DNA of 64,000 nucleotides from Deltaproteobacteria bacterium. GTDB taxonomy: Bacteria; Desulfobacterota; Syntrophia; Syntrophales; UBA2210. Location of the stretch: the NCBI GenBank assembly GCA_016933965.1, contig JAFGTS010000023.1:1-64000 (forward strand), given 5' to 3'. Position numbers and translations under genes: made by a program. Below, in pieces: positions 25,333 to 33,547 of the stretch; position 1 is the first letter of the stretch; each line of letters opens with the position of its first letter. The notes beneath the pieces were generated by a model that worked only from the letters and a program-made list of their open reading frames with translations, did no database searches and had not been told where the DNA came from.

Positions 25333-26715
25333 TCAGCGAGCCGGGGAATGCCTGTGGAAGTGTTTCTTTGCCGCTGCGATGAACCTGACCCCTCGTTCGA
25401 TTTCGTCGAAAACGGGGATGCCCGTTTCCTCGACGCCTTTTCTGAACTGCTCGTAGGAGTCGCGCATGCCGAAACCCCAGACGGCGACGGGCTTTGCCAG
25501 GCGGTCCTTTAATTCGTTCAGCGGCTTCAGAACGTCCGGTGTCATCATAAAGGAGAAGACATGAATGATAAGAGAATCGACACCGTCATCGTGCATGATC
25601 GCCTCAATAACGTGTGAATACACCTTTTCGACGCCGTTTTTTTCGATCGCCGGCCAGACATCAACGGGGTTTGACGGTTCCATCCAGGGGGGGAAGACCT
25701 CCTTGACGGCATGGAGGGTCTCGTCGGAGAGTTGTGCCAGGGGGAGGCCGTAATCGTTCAGAAAATCCGCCGTTACGATCCCGCTGCCGCCCGAAAAAGT
25801 GATGACGGCGGTTCCGCCGTTGTTCCTGCTTCCTTTTGTTTTTGAGAATCCCCTCATGAGATCCATCAGTTCCGTCACGTCGTACACGGGTGTGACGCCG
25901 GCTTGTGCAAAAGCGTTTCGCATGATCCTGTCGTCGCCCGCCAGGCTTGCCGTATGGCTCATGGCGGCACGGGCGCCGGAGGGGCTCCGCCCGCCCTTCA
26001 GAACGACAATGGGCTTGTCCGTGGACCGGCACAGTTCCATGAATCGCCGGGGTTCGACGATGGATTCTATGTAAAGTCCGATCACCTCCGAATCATCATC
26101 GGCGATGAGATACTCCAGGAGTTCCGTTTCATTGACATCGCATTTGTTCCCGATCGAGCACATCTTGCTGATATGAAGCCCGCCCCGTTCAAGGATCATC
26201 ATGAGAAATCCCGCCGAGAGCATGCCGCTCTGCACGATGAAAGAACAGTTCCCCGGGTTCATGAGAGTTTTCCAATCTTCGGTGTACATGAAGGAAAACA
26301 CGTGCCGCCGGTGGGCATCTAGGAGCCCCATGCAGTTCGGACCCCAGAGTCGCATATGATGTTTTGCGGCAAGGGACACACATTCCTTCTGAAGCGCACG
26401 GCCTCCCGGTCCGACCTCGGCGAATCCGGCCGATTCGATGATGATCCCCCTGACCCCCTTCCCGGCGCAGGCTTCGATGGTGGATGGCAGATGATCGGCG
26501 GAAATGAAGTATATGACGAGATCGAAGCGCTCCGGAATGGATTCAAGGTTTTGATAACAGGGAATTCCCTGGAGGGATTCGAACCGGGGATTGACGGGGT
26601 ACACAGGGCCCTCGTATCCGCCCAGGACGTTCCGGAGAATATGATATCCGCCTTTCATCGGGTTATCGTTGGCGCCGATGACGGCGATTCCATCAGGATC
26701 AAAGAAAAAGTCCAT
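25333..26715 (-). CDS. acyl-CoA synthetase (ADP-forming) alpha-subunit-like protein
   Basis: A 460-residue CoA ligase subunit. A CoA-binding Rossmann domain at the N-terminus (IAVIGANDNPMKGGYHILRN, about 10-29) is followed by two succinyl-CoA-synthetase-like domains; MSHTASLAG holds the phosphohistidine at residue 254. In ADP-forming acetyl-CoA synthetases this subunit makes acid plus ATP from acyl-CoA, ADP and phosphate, or the reverse. The ATP-grasp beta subunit is not fused and not encoded nearby, so it must come from elsewhere or the protein acts differently. AGAAGG precedes the ATG. It follows an enoyl-CoA hydratase gene and precedes the MFS gene. Confidence 0.88.
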   Translation of the reverse strand: MDFFFDPDGIAVIGANDNPMKGGYHILRNVLGGYEGPVYPVNPRFESLQGIPCYQNLESIPERFDLVIYFISADHLPSTIEACAGKGVRGIIIESAGFAEVGPGGRALQKECVSLAAKHHMRLWGPNCMGLLDAHRRHVFSFMYTEDWKTLMNPGNCSFIVQSGMLSAGFLMMILERGGLHISKMCSIGNKCDVNETELLEYLIADDDSEVIGLYIESIVEPRRFMELCRSTDKPIVVLKGGRSPSGARAAMSHTASLAGDDRIMRNAFAQAGVTPVYDVTELMDLMRGFSKTKGSRNNGGTAVITFSGGSGIVTADFLNDYGLPLAQLSDETLHAVKEVFPPWMEPSNPVDVWPAIEKNGVEKVYSHVIEAIMHDDGVDSLIIHVFSFMMTPDVLKPLNELKDRLAKPVAVWGFGMRDSYEQFRKGVEETGIPVFDEIERGVRFIAAAKKHFHRHSPAR

Positions 26716-26821
26716 CTACCTTCTTGGTTGCCGGGCCGTTCGCCGCCCGGCGCGCATCCCTGTCATGGAAGTGGTCGCATCTTACAATGGACGATCCGCG
26801 CATTCGAATATCAGTCCACTA

Positions 26822-27565
26822 TTATAATGATTTAAGGCACGTAAGGTCACATCCCTGGAACATGCCGACATCCATGGAGCTCCTGATGAACTCCTCATCT
26901 TCCGCAAGCATGGCCCGGGCGGTGGCCCCCCGAAAGGACCGCTTGATCGCCGCGTACGTGGCCGTCGGCTTTGCGGCGAATTCCTTCGCCACCGAGACCG
27001 CCCGCTCGCGTATCGAGCCCGCATCGGCCAGTTCATCTGCGAATCCCATGGACAGGGCCGTTTCGCCCGCATACTGTTTCCCCGAGAGAAAGGCAAGTTC
27101 CGTGTTCCTTGTCCCCAGAGAATGGAAGATGATGCGGAAGCATCCCGGCGGGGGCTGGATGTGGAGGTCTACTTCGGGAAAAACACATGCCGCCTTGTTT
27201 TCCCGGAGTATCCGGTAGTCGGAGCACATGGCGAAGGCCAGGCCGGAGGCGACGGCGTGACCGTTCATGGCGGCGACTACCGGCAGCGGATAGAGGAACA
27301 GCCGATGGAAGAATCTGAAAAGGTCGAGAAAGAAGGCCACGATCTCATCCTTTTCCAGCGTCATGACCCACTCGATATCCATCCCCTCCGTAAAATAGTT
27401 GCCGCTGTCATTGATTATTACCAGTGCTCTCGCCGTACCGTCCCGTTCAAGGGCATCAAGCTCCCCATTGAAGCTCTTCAGAAAATCCCGGTTGAAACGG
27501 TTGTGAGAACCGAAATCCATCGTCAGGACGGCGATGTCATCGTTAATGTCGCACCGTGCCGGCAT
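26822..27565 (-). CDS. enoyl-CoA hydratase/isomerase family protein
   Basis: A 247-residue crotonase-fold enzyme. The oxyanion-hole strand is NGHAVASGLAFAMCSDYRI (about 103-121), with Ser-Gly where many members have Gly-Gly-Gly. FPEVDLHIQPPPG (about 129-141) holds the first candidate catalytic Glu, while the second half of the usual active site is altered. Hydration of a 2-enoyl-CoA, or an isomerase or lyase variant, is possible. I chose the ATG at 27565, preceded by GGGAGGAAG; earlier in-frame codons have no support. It is first in a leftward unit with the CoA ligase and carrier. Confidence 0.87.
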   Translation of the reverse strand: MPARCDINDDIAVLTMDFGSHNRFNRDFLKSFNGELDALERDGTARALVIINDSGNYFTEGMDIEWVMTLEKDEIVAFFLDLFRFFHRLFLYPLPVVAAMNGHAVASGLAFAMCSDYRILRENKAACVFPEVDLHIQPPPGCFRIIFHSLGTRNTELAFLSGKQYAGETALSMGFADELADAGSIRERAVSVAKEFAAKPTATYAAIKRSFRGATARAMLAEDEEFIRSSMDVGMFQGCDLTCLKSL

Positions 27566-27682
27566 TTCTTCTTCCTCCCCTATTCGTGGATTTCCCCGGC
27601 CGCCGGCAGGAACGGGGCATTCATCCCAGCCAGGGGGTTCCCGCCGCGAAGCAGGCTTACAGGACCACGTTGCCCTGTCTTT

Positions 27683-27698
27683 GTCAAGAAATTTTGAC
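27683..27698. promoter_or_regulatory. inverted repeat GTCAA-N6-TTGAC, candidate operator
   Basis: GTCAA (27683-27687) and TTGAC (27694-27698), 118 bases before the enoyl-CoA hydratase start. A similar element with a 7-base spacer overlaps the acyl-CoA dehydrogenase promoter at 21981-21997, so one regulator could bind both. Confidence 0.4.
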
Positions 27699-27826
27699 GA
27701 CTTCATAGAGCGTTCCCCTGCTACGGTGCAGGTCACCCTTTTCATCGCGACCCATGAAAAAGACGGTCATGGATCTCCGGAATGGGTATGCCGTTTCACA
27801 CGGTTCTTGGGACCCGGCGGAAATGC

Positions 27827-27856
27827 GTGACAAGAGAGCCCCTTTTCGTCTATAAC
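27827..27856 (+). promoter_or_regulatory. candidate promoter for the HAD phosphatase gene
   Basis: GTGACA (27827-27832) and TATAAC (27851-27856) with 18 bases between. The start codon is 30 bases downstream, which allows a short leader containing AGGAG at 27874-27878. Confidence 0.5.
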
Positions 27857-27886
27857 AGAGCAATTCCTGAAACAGGAGCGGATGAA

Positions 27887-28711
27887 ATGATCCCTTCAAT
27901 TGCTGTCATCGGCCGTGAAACGGTCCTGGGTATCGAGGGGTTCTTCTTCGATATCGACGATACCTTTACGACAGGAGGAAAGATCCATCCCGCGGCGTAC
28001 GACGCGCTGTGGAACCTGCGGTCCTGCGGGATCAGGATCGTACCTGTGACCGGCAGGCCTGCCGGCTGGTGTGATCATATCGCCCGCATGTGGCCCGTCG
28101 ACGGTGTCGTCGGTGAGAACGGCGCCTTCTATTTCTGGATGGACGAGAGGGAAGGAAAATTGAACAAACGGTTCCTTGATCCCGAAGAGGTCCGGAGAGA
28201 AAAGAGGGTGAGATTGGACAGGATCGGTGATGAAATACTCAGAGCCGTTCCCGGCACGGCCCGTGCGAGCGACCAGCCTTACCGCGAGGCGGATCTTGCC
28301 ATAGATTACTGTGAGGACGTAACGCCGCTGGATCAGACCGCCGTTGAGACGATATGCCGCATTTTCGAGCGTCACGGGGCACACTGCAAGGTATCTTCCA
28401 TTCATGTCAACGGATGGTTCGGGGCCTATGACAAACTTTCCATGGTGAAACACTTCATCAGGGAACGGTGGAACAGCGACCCCGACAGAAAAAAGGACCG
28501 GTTCTTCTTCTGCGGCGACTCACCCAATGATGAACCGATGTTCGAGTTCTTTCCCTGCTCGGCAGGTGTCGGGAACCTCCGTCGCTTTGCCGATCGGATG
28601 AAAGGCCTTCCCGCCTATATCGCCGATCGGGAAGGGGGAGAAGGGTTCGCGGAAATTGTCGCGGTGTTCCTTCGGTACCGGGTTGAAGAAACGGGGGAGA
28701 ACGGTCAGTAG
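27887..28711 (+). CDS. HAD-superfamily phosphatase (Cof/sugar-phosphatase type)
   Basis: A 274-residue cytosolic phosphatase. Motif I is DIDDT at 22-26 with nucleophile Asp22 and general acid Asp24; motif II includes PVTGRP (about 52-57); motif IV is GDSPND with Gly210 and Asp211. The cap lies between motifs II and III, as in Cof, sucrose-phosphate and mannosyl-3-phosphoglycerate phosphatases. The substrate is probably a sugar or polyol phosphate. I chose the ATG at 27887 with AGGAG eight bases upstream. Its 3' end overlaps the convergent ABC ATPase gene by 7 bases, which may link their expression. Confidence 0.86.
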   Translation: MIPSIAVIGRETVLGIEGFFFDIDDTFTTGGKIHPAAYDALWNLRSCGIRIVPVTGRPAGWCDHIARMWPVDGVVGENGAFYFWMDEREGKLNKRFLDPEEVRREKRVRLDRIGDEILRAVPGTARASDQPYREADLAIDYCEDVTPLDQTAVETICRIFERHGAHCKVSSIHVNGWFGAYDKLSMVKHFIRERWNSDPDRKKDRFFFCGDSPNDEPMFEFFPCSAGVGNLRRFADRMKGLPAYIADREGGEGFAEIVAVFLRYRVEETGENGQ

Positions 28712-29802
28712 ATGGAGGCGGATGTCTTCGCGTCGAATATGTGAAGGTGGTTCAGGTTGATCGCCAGTTTCAGTCGCTCTCCCACGCGTATGATACGCCG
28801 CCCTTCGCTCCGCGCGGTGAACCGGACCCCCTGAATGTCCATATGCATGTTGGTCTCACCACCCAGGGGTTCCACCACCTCGACAACACCCTCGACCTTC
28901 CATTCTTCGGGATACCCGTTCGTGCCGTTGTCGATGGAGAAATCTTCCGTCCTGATACCCATAATGACGTCCATGTTTTCCTGAAGAGCGCTGTCGGGTT
29001 TTTCGGGGACCGGCAGCCGGAGGGCGCCGTTGAAATCAAGTTGAAAACCGCCTTTGGTATACATGATCCTTGCCGGGACCAGATTCATGGGAGGACTTCC
29101 GATAAAGCCCGCCACGAAGGTGTTCGCCGGTCCTTCGAAGAGATCGATGGGGCGTCCCACCTGCTCGATATAGCCGTCGTTCATGACAACGATCCGGTCC
29201 GCGAGGGTCATGGCCTCTATCTGGTCGTGGGTGACATAGATGATGGATGACTTGACTTTCTGATGGAGGAGCTTTATCTCCGTTCGCATCTGGGTTCGCA
29301 GTTTCGCATCCAGGTTTGAAAGGGGTTCGTCAAAGAGAAATATCATGGGATCCCGGACCATGGCCCGGCCCATGGCGACACGCTGGCGCTGCCCTCCTGA
29401 AAGTTCGTGGGGTTTTCGTTTCAGGTAATCCTGAAGCTCCAGGATCCCCGCAACTTCCTGAACCCGCTGCCGGATTTTCTCCTTTGGCGTTTTGCTCAGC
29501 TTGAGTCCGAAGGACATATTATCGAAAACGTTCATGTGGGGATAGAGGGCGTAGTTCTGGAACACCATCGCGATACCCCGGTCTTTCGGCGCAATATCGT
29601 TGACGAGTACTTCGTTTATGTAAATCTCGCCTTTCGTTACCTTTTCCAGGCCTGCAATCATGCGGAGTATCGTTGACTTGCCGCAGCCCGATGGGCCGAC
29701 GAGAACGATGAATTCGTTATCGTAAAATTCCAGATTGACGCCGTGAACAACTTCGACCTTGCCGAACCGTTTCACCACATTTTTCAGGAGTACATGGGCC
29801 AT
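28705..29802 (-). CDS. ABC transporter ATP-binding protein, UgpC/MalK type
   Basis: A 365-residue ATPase of carbohydrate (CUT1) importers. Walker A is GPSGCGKST at 36-44, LSGGQRQRVAMGRAMVRDP is the ABC signature near 135-153, Walker B IFLFDEPLSNLDA follows, and the switch His is in VTHDQ. The C-terminal OB-fold regulatory domain (about 240-360) is typical of MalK/UgpC. It energises import by the UgpB-A-E-type proteins encoded to the right. The gene is divergent from the binding protein gene, so importer expression is split over two promoters across a 509-base control region. Confidence 0.92.
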   Translation of the reverse strand: MAHVLLKNVVKRFGKVEVVHGVNLEFYDNEFIVLVGPSGCGKSTILRMIAGLEKVTKGEIYINEVLVNDIAPKDRGIAMVFQNYALYPHMNVFDNMSFGLKLSKTPKEKIRQRVQEVAGILELQDYLKRKPHELSGGQRQRVAMGRAMVRDPMIFLFDEPLSNLDAKLRTQMRTEIKLLHQKVKSSIIYVTHDQIEAMTLADRIVVMNDGYIEQVGRPIDLFEGPANTFVAGFIGSPPMNLVPARIMYTKGGFQLDFNGALRLPVPEKPDSALQENMDVIMGIRTEDFSIDNGTNGYPEEWKVEGVVEVVEPLGGETNMHMDIQGVRFTARSEGRRIIRVGERLKLAINLNHLHIFDAKTSASIY

Positions 29803-29847
29803 GATATATGTTCCCGAGCGTTGATTGCGGATTTCTTTTTGTATATC

Positions 29848-29859
29848 GTCATGAATGAC
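29848..29859. promoter_or_regulatory. inverted repeat GTCAT-GA-ATGAC
   Basis: Perfect 5-base arms, 45 bases before the ATPase gene start. A related GTCA-type element lies at 29922-29934, so the two may be paired operator sites. Confidence 0.35.
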
Positions 29860-29921
29860 AGATATCCTCGAAACAGAACGCTTTTTAGTACAAAGTCACC
29901 ATCCCGTCAAGAAATTGATTC

Positions 29922-29934
29922 CGTCATCATGACG
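29922..29934. promoter_or_regulatory. inverted repeat CGTCA-TCA-TGACG
   Basis: Perfect 5-base arms around TCA; also reads as GTCAT-C-ATGAC, echoing the element at 29848-29859. It lies about 120 bases before the ATPase gene start. Confidence 0.35.
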
Positions 29935-29986
29935 TCGCGGCGAAAAGGGAATAACGCCGATGAAGCGGACATATTTCCGGCACATC

Positions 29987-30013
29987 AAAGCAACAATTTG
30001 AAATCATTGCTTT
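29987..30013. promoter_or_regulatory. 27-bp near-palindrome, candidate operator
   Basis: Arms AAAGCAACAATTT (29987-29999) and AAATCATTGCTTT (30001-30013) pair at 11 of 13 positions around a single G. It sits mid-region between the divergent importer genes, 38 bases before the weak -35 at 30052. Confidence 0.5.
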
Positions 30014-30051
30014 AAAAAGGTTCCGCATAAAGGGATGACGGGAATTATTGC

Positions 30052-30081
30052 TTGACTAATTTCGCGACTCTGGGGTAGTTT
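30052..30081 (+). promoter_or_regulatory. weak candidate promoter for ugpB-like gene
   Basis: TTGACT (30052-30057) and TAGTTT (30076-30081), 18 bases apart. The -10 is poor. The TAP-like TRAP operon promoter at 45243-45271 has the same TAGTTT hexamer. Confidence 0.3.
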
Positions 30082-30278
30082 CTCACAAGGAATCCATGTG
30101 AGCGGCATTCCTGTTTCCGCCCGATTCCCGCAGTATCGGATGTGGGGATATCGTCGGACGTGGCCGGGAATTCCGCTGCCAGTCAGCCCGTTGAGCGGAT
30201 CTTTTTTATAATTCCCGATAACATATGCACGAAAGGGATCCGGAATCCGGGCACGGGCCGTCGAGTAATGAACATATT

Positions 30279-30291
30279 TGTTCCATGAACA
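30279..30291. promoter_or_regulatory. inverted repeat TGTTC-CAT-GAACA before the ribosome-binding site
   Basis: Perfect 5-base arms. It overlaps a direct repeat of ATGAACATA (30268-30276 and 30285-30293) just before the ribosome-binding site of the binding-protein gene. It could be an operator or an mRNA element. Confidence 0.35.
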
Positions 30292-30311
30292 TAAGTGAGG
30301 AGGGGATCAGT

Positions 30312-31640
30312 ATGAATGTGAGAAAATTGTTTGTGTTGTGCGCGTTGGTTGTTGCCGTGATTTTCGTATCAGGACAGGTAATGGCCGAACCGATCACCAT
30401 CAACTGGTGGCACGCCATGAAGGGGGCCCGCGGGAAGGTTGTCGACAATATGATCAAGGCCTTCAACGACTCCCAGTCCGATTACGTTGTCGTCGGCACG
30501 TACAAGGGCGATTATGATGAAACAGTGAATGCCGGGGTGGCCGCCTACCGGGCCAAGAAACAGCCCCACATCCTCCAGTCCTTTGAAGTGGGGACCCAGA
30601 CGATGATGCTTTCCGGCGCCATCTATCCCGTCTATCAGCTCATGAAAAATGAAGGGTATGATATCGACTGGAAGGGATATATCCAGCCCGTCCTTTCCTA
30701 TTACATGGACAAGGACGGGAACCTCATGTCCATGCCCTTTAATTCCTCGACACCCGTTATGTATTATAACGTCGACCTTTTCAAAAAAGCCGGTATTCCC
30801 CTGCTCGACAAGGAAAAGCCGGTTACCTGGGATGAGCTCGGCGAGATCACGGCCAAACTGGTGAAATCGGGGGTTGCCGGGGGGCTGGTGTGCGGCTGGC
30901 AGTCCTGGACACAGGTTGAAAACTACAGTGCCATTCACAATATTCCCTTCGCATCACGGGCAAATGGTTACGAGGGCCTCGATTGTGAACTCCTCATCAA
31001 CAATCCCACCGTGGTGAAACACATTGCCATGCTGAAGGACTGGATGGCCGATAACCGTTTCTTTTACGGCGGGCAGAAATACCAGGGGCCGAAGGCCGAG
31101 TTCCTCGCTCAGAACGCCGGGGTATATATTGATTCCGTCAGCGCCATCGCGAAACTCCAGGCCGAGGCAAAGGATTTCGCCTGGGACGTGGCACCCCTCC
31201 CCGTGGAAGCATGGATGAAAGAACCGCAGAACAGCATCATCGGCGGCGCCTCCCTCTGGGTCTTCAATGGTCACCCCAAAAAGGATTACAAGGGTGTTGC
31301 CGCTTTCCTGAAACACCTGGCGAAACCGGAAATGCAGGTGTACTGGCATAAGGAAACGGGCTATTTCCCCATTACGCTTCAGGCCTACGAGCAGTTGAAG
31401 GAAGAGGGGTATTACAAGGAATATCCCTACCAGGAAGTCGGGATCAAGCAGCTGACGCGGCGGGAACCGACAAAGATCTCCCGCGGACTTCGCCTGGGCT
31501 ATTTCATCCAGATACGCAACATAATCAACGAGGAGCTGGAACTGGTCTGGAACGGGACCAAAACACCGCAGGAAGCAATGGACAGTGCCGTAAAGCGAAG
31601 CAATCAGCAACTCCGGGAGTTTGAGAAAACCTATAAATAA
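30312..31640 (+). CDS. ABC transporter substrate-binding protein, UgpB type
   Basis: A 443-residue periplasmic binding protein. A signal peptide (about residues 1-24, ending near VMA) is followed by a CUT1-type binding fold: TINWWHAMKGARGKVVDNMIKAFN is close to the UgpB start, and PVMYYNVDLFKKAGIP and LVCGWQSWTQVENYSAIHN are family segments. UgpB binds glycerol-3-phosphate and its diesters; the match to that group is good, but other sugars cannot be excluded. I chose the ATG at 30312, preceded by GTGAGGAGGGG. It heads a rightward unit with two permease genes and a hairpin after its stop. Confidence 0.92.
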   Translation: MNVRKLFVLCALVVAVIFVSGQVMAEPITINWWHAMKGARGKVVDNMIKAFNDSQSDYVVVGTYKGDYDETVNAGVAAYRAKKQPHILQSFEVGTQTMMLSGAIYPVYQLMKNEGYDIDWKGYIQPVLSYYMDKDGNLMSMPFNSSTPVMYYNVDLFKKAGIPLLDKEKPVTWDELGEITAKLVKSGVAGGLVCGWQSWTQVENYSAIHNIPFASRANGYEGLDCELLINNPTVVKHIAMLKDWMADNRFFYGGQKYQGPKAEFLAQNAGVYIDSVSAIAKLQAEAKDFAWDVAPLPVEAWMKEPQNSIIGGASLWVFNGHPKKDYKGVAAFLKHLAKPEMQVYWHKETGYFPITLQAYEQLKEEGYYKEYPYQEVGIKQLTRREPTKISRGLRLGYFIQIRNIINEELELVWNGTKTPQEAMDSAVKRSNQQLREFEKTYK

Positions 31641-31668
31641 CCAGGGATAACGAATAGATGATCGTGGC

Positions 31669-31699
31669 AACGCTTCCCCTGCCGTGCAGGGGAAGCGTT
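31669..31699 (+). other. 14-bp intercistronic hairpin after the binding-protein gene
   Basis: AACGCTTCCCCTGC (31669-31682) pairs perfectly with GCAGGGGAAGCGTT (31686-31699) around CGT. There is no T-run, so it is more likely an mRNA-stabilising or attenuating hairpin that keeps binding protein output above permease output. A similar hairpin follows the TAXI gene. Confidence 0.8.
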
Positions 31700-31722
31700 G
31701 TTGTGTAAGAACCGGTCGGACG

Positions 31723-32613
31723 ATGATAAAAAGATCCATCTTCTCTTCACGGACGCTTCCCTATCTGCTGATATTCCCGCAGGTCCTGGTGACCCTCACC
31801 TTTTTCTACTGGCCCGCCGCCCAGGGACTCATGCAGTCCGTTCTGCTCAGCAACCCCTTCGGAGGGGAAAGCAAGTTCGTCTGGCTTGATAATTTCATAT
31901 TACTCTTTACGGACCCGCTCTACCTCACGTCGATCGTCAGAACGCTCCTGTTCAGCGCCTGTGTCGCGATGGTCTCGATCACCATCGGGCTTTTTGTCGC
32001 CACTATGGCCAATCGTGCCCTGAAGGCAAAGGCCGTGATACGGACGATGCTGATCTGGCCCTATGCGGTAGCCCCCGCCATTGCCGGTATCCTGTGGCTC
32101 TTCCTGCTCCACCCCTCCTATGGCGTTGTTTCTTACGCGATAAAGCACTGGCTGGGTCTGGACTGGAATCCCGTATTGCGGGGTTCGGACGCCCTGGCGA
32201 TGGTGATCATGGCCAGTGCGTGGAAGGAGATCAGTTACAATTTCGTGTTCTTCATGGCCGGCCTGCAGGCCATCCCGCGCTCGCTGATAGAAGCGGCGGC
32301 GATTGACGGGGCCAGCCCCTTCAGGAGGTTCTGGACGATCACGGTCCCCCTGCTCTCGCCGACCCTCTTCTTTGTGATGGTCATGAACATTATCTATTCC
32401 TTTTTTGACACCTTCGGCGTCATTCACACCATGACCCAGGGTGGTCCCGGCGGGGCGACGAACATCCTCGTTTATAAAGTCTACCAGGACGGCTTCATCG
32501 GTCTCAACCTCGGCGCGTCTTCGTCGCAGTCCGTGGTCCTCATGACGATCATCATCGTCGTAACGGTCCTTCAGTTCAAGTACGTGGAACGAAAGGTGCA
32601 ATACACCGGGTAA
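31723..32613 (+). CDS. ABC transporter permease, UgpA type
   Basis: A 296-residue inner-membrane permease with six predicted helices. The cytoplasmic loop EAAAIDGASPFRRFWTITVPLLSPT (about 190-214) is the EAA motif that docks on the ATPase, and MTQGGPGGATNILVYKVYQDGF is a CUT1 permease signature. It forms a heterodimer with the next gene product. I chose the ATG at 31723; the ribosome-binding site is poor, so output may be low. A hairpin separates it from the binding-protein gene. Confidence 0.9.
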   Translation: MIKRSIFSSRTLPYLLIFPQVLVTLTFFYWPAAQGLMQSVLLSNPFGGESKFVWLDNFILLFTDPLYLTSIVRTLLFSACVAMVSITIGLFVATMANRALKAKAVIRTMLIWPYAVAPAIAGILWLFLLHPSYGVVSYAIKHWLGLDWNPVLRGSDALAMVIMASAWKEISYNFVFFMAGLQAIPRSLIEAAAIDGASPFRRFWTITVPLLSPTLFFVMVMNIIYSFFDTFGVIHTMTQGGPGGATNILVYKVYQDGFIGLNLGASSSQSVVLMTIIIVVTVLQFKYVERKVQYTG

Positions 32614-32618
32614 CGGAA

Positions 32619-33539
32619 ATGGTAGAGAAAACCCCGATCTTAGATACTCTTACGTATATATTCCTGATGGCGGGGATCCTGATCGTGGGGTTTCCCATCA
32701 TTTATGCCGTGGTTGCCGCCACCCTGCCGCTGGAGGAAGTGTCAAAGGTTCCCATGCCGCTTATCCCCGGCGACCAGTTCTGGGTCAATATGAAGGCGGC
32801 ATGGATCAACGGGAACCTCGGCACGAACCTTTTCAACTCCTTTATCATGGCCTCGGGGATCACCATCGGAAAGATCATTGTTTCCCTCTTCGGTGCCTTT
32901 TCCATCGTCTACTTCGATTACCGCCTGCGCACGGTGGCCTTTGTGTCGGTCTTCTGTACGCTCATGCTTCCCGTAGAGGTTCGAATTCTTCCCACCTACG
33001 AAATGGCCGCGAATATCCTGGGGCCGGTGCAGGGGCTGTGGAACCTCCTTCACCTTGACGGCCTTGCCACCTGGATCGCCGGGCATGATATTGAAGTTAC
33101 CCTTGACTGGAGCCTCCTTGACAGTTACACGGGCCTGATCATGCCCCTTGTCGCCTCCGCGACCTGTACCTTTCTCTTCCGCCAGTTCTTTCTGACCGTT
33201 CCCGAGGAGCTCTGCGAGGCGGCCAAGATGGACGGGGCCTCGGCGATGACCTTTTTCAGAAAGATCCTGCTTCCCCTGTCGAAAACCAATATCGCCGCCC
33301 TCGTCGTCATCGAGTTCGTCTATGGATGGAACCAGTATCTGTGGCCGCTTCTGATCACGACAAACCCCAAGATGATGACCGCCGTCATCGGTCTCCAGAA
33401 CCTCATCCCGGCGGCGGACGACCTGCCTTACTGGAATGTGGCCCTTGCCGGGTCGCTGATCGTCATGCTCCCCCCTATTCTCGTGGTCCTCTTCATGCAG
33501 CGGTGGTTTGTAAAGGGATTGGTCGAACGGGAAAAGTAA
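32619..33539 (+). CDS. ABC transporter permease, UgpE type
   Basis: A 306-residue partner permease, six helices expected. PEELCEAAKMDGASAMTFFRKILLPLS (about 193-219) is its EAA loop, and FVYGWNQYLWPLLIT is typical of UgpE/MalG. It starts 5 bases after the upstream stop with a weak site, so translation is probably coupled. There are about 25 extra residues in the second periplasmic loop (near 135-160). It ends 8 bases before the convergent large membrane protein gene without a terminator that I can see. Confidence 0.9.
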   Translation: MVEKTPILDTLTYIFLMAGILIVGFPIIYAVVAATLPLEEVSKVPMPLIPGDQFWVNMKAAWINGNLGTNLFNSFIMASGITIGKIIVSLFGAFSIVYFDYRLRTVAFVSVFCTLMLPVEVRILPTYEMAANILGPVQGLWNLLHLDGLATWIAGHDIEVTLDWSLLDSYTGLIMPLVASATCTFLFRQFFLTVPEELCEAAKMDGASAMTFFRKILLPLSKTNIAALVVIEFVYGWNQYLWPLLITTNPKMMTAVIGLQNLIPAADDLPYWNVALAGSLIVMLPPILVVLFMQRWFVKGLVEREK

Positions 33540-33547
33540 CGGTTCCT

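Larger units (their letters stand above)
27566..27886. other. divergent intergenic region
   Basis: About 320 bases between the enoyl-CoA hydratase gene (leftward) and the HAD phosphatase gene (rightward). It holds an inverted repeat at 27683-27698 and a candidate promoter at 27827-27856. No coding sequence is convincing. Confidence 0.6.
29803..30311. other. divergent control region of the ABC importer
   Basis: About 509 bases between the ATPase gene (leftward) and the binding-protein gene (rightward). It holds inverted repeats at 29848-29859, 29922-29934, 29987-30013 and 30279-30291, and a weak promoter at 30052-30081. I see no gene or known riboswitch. Confidence 0.6.
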
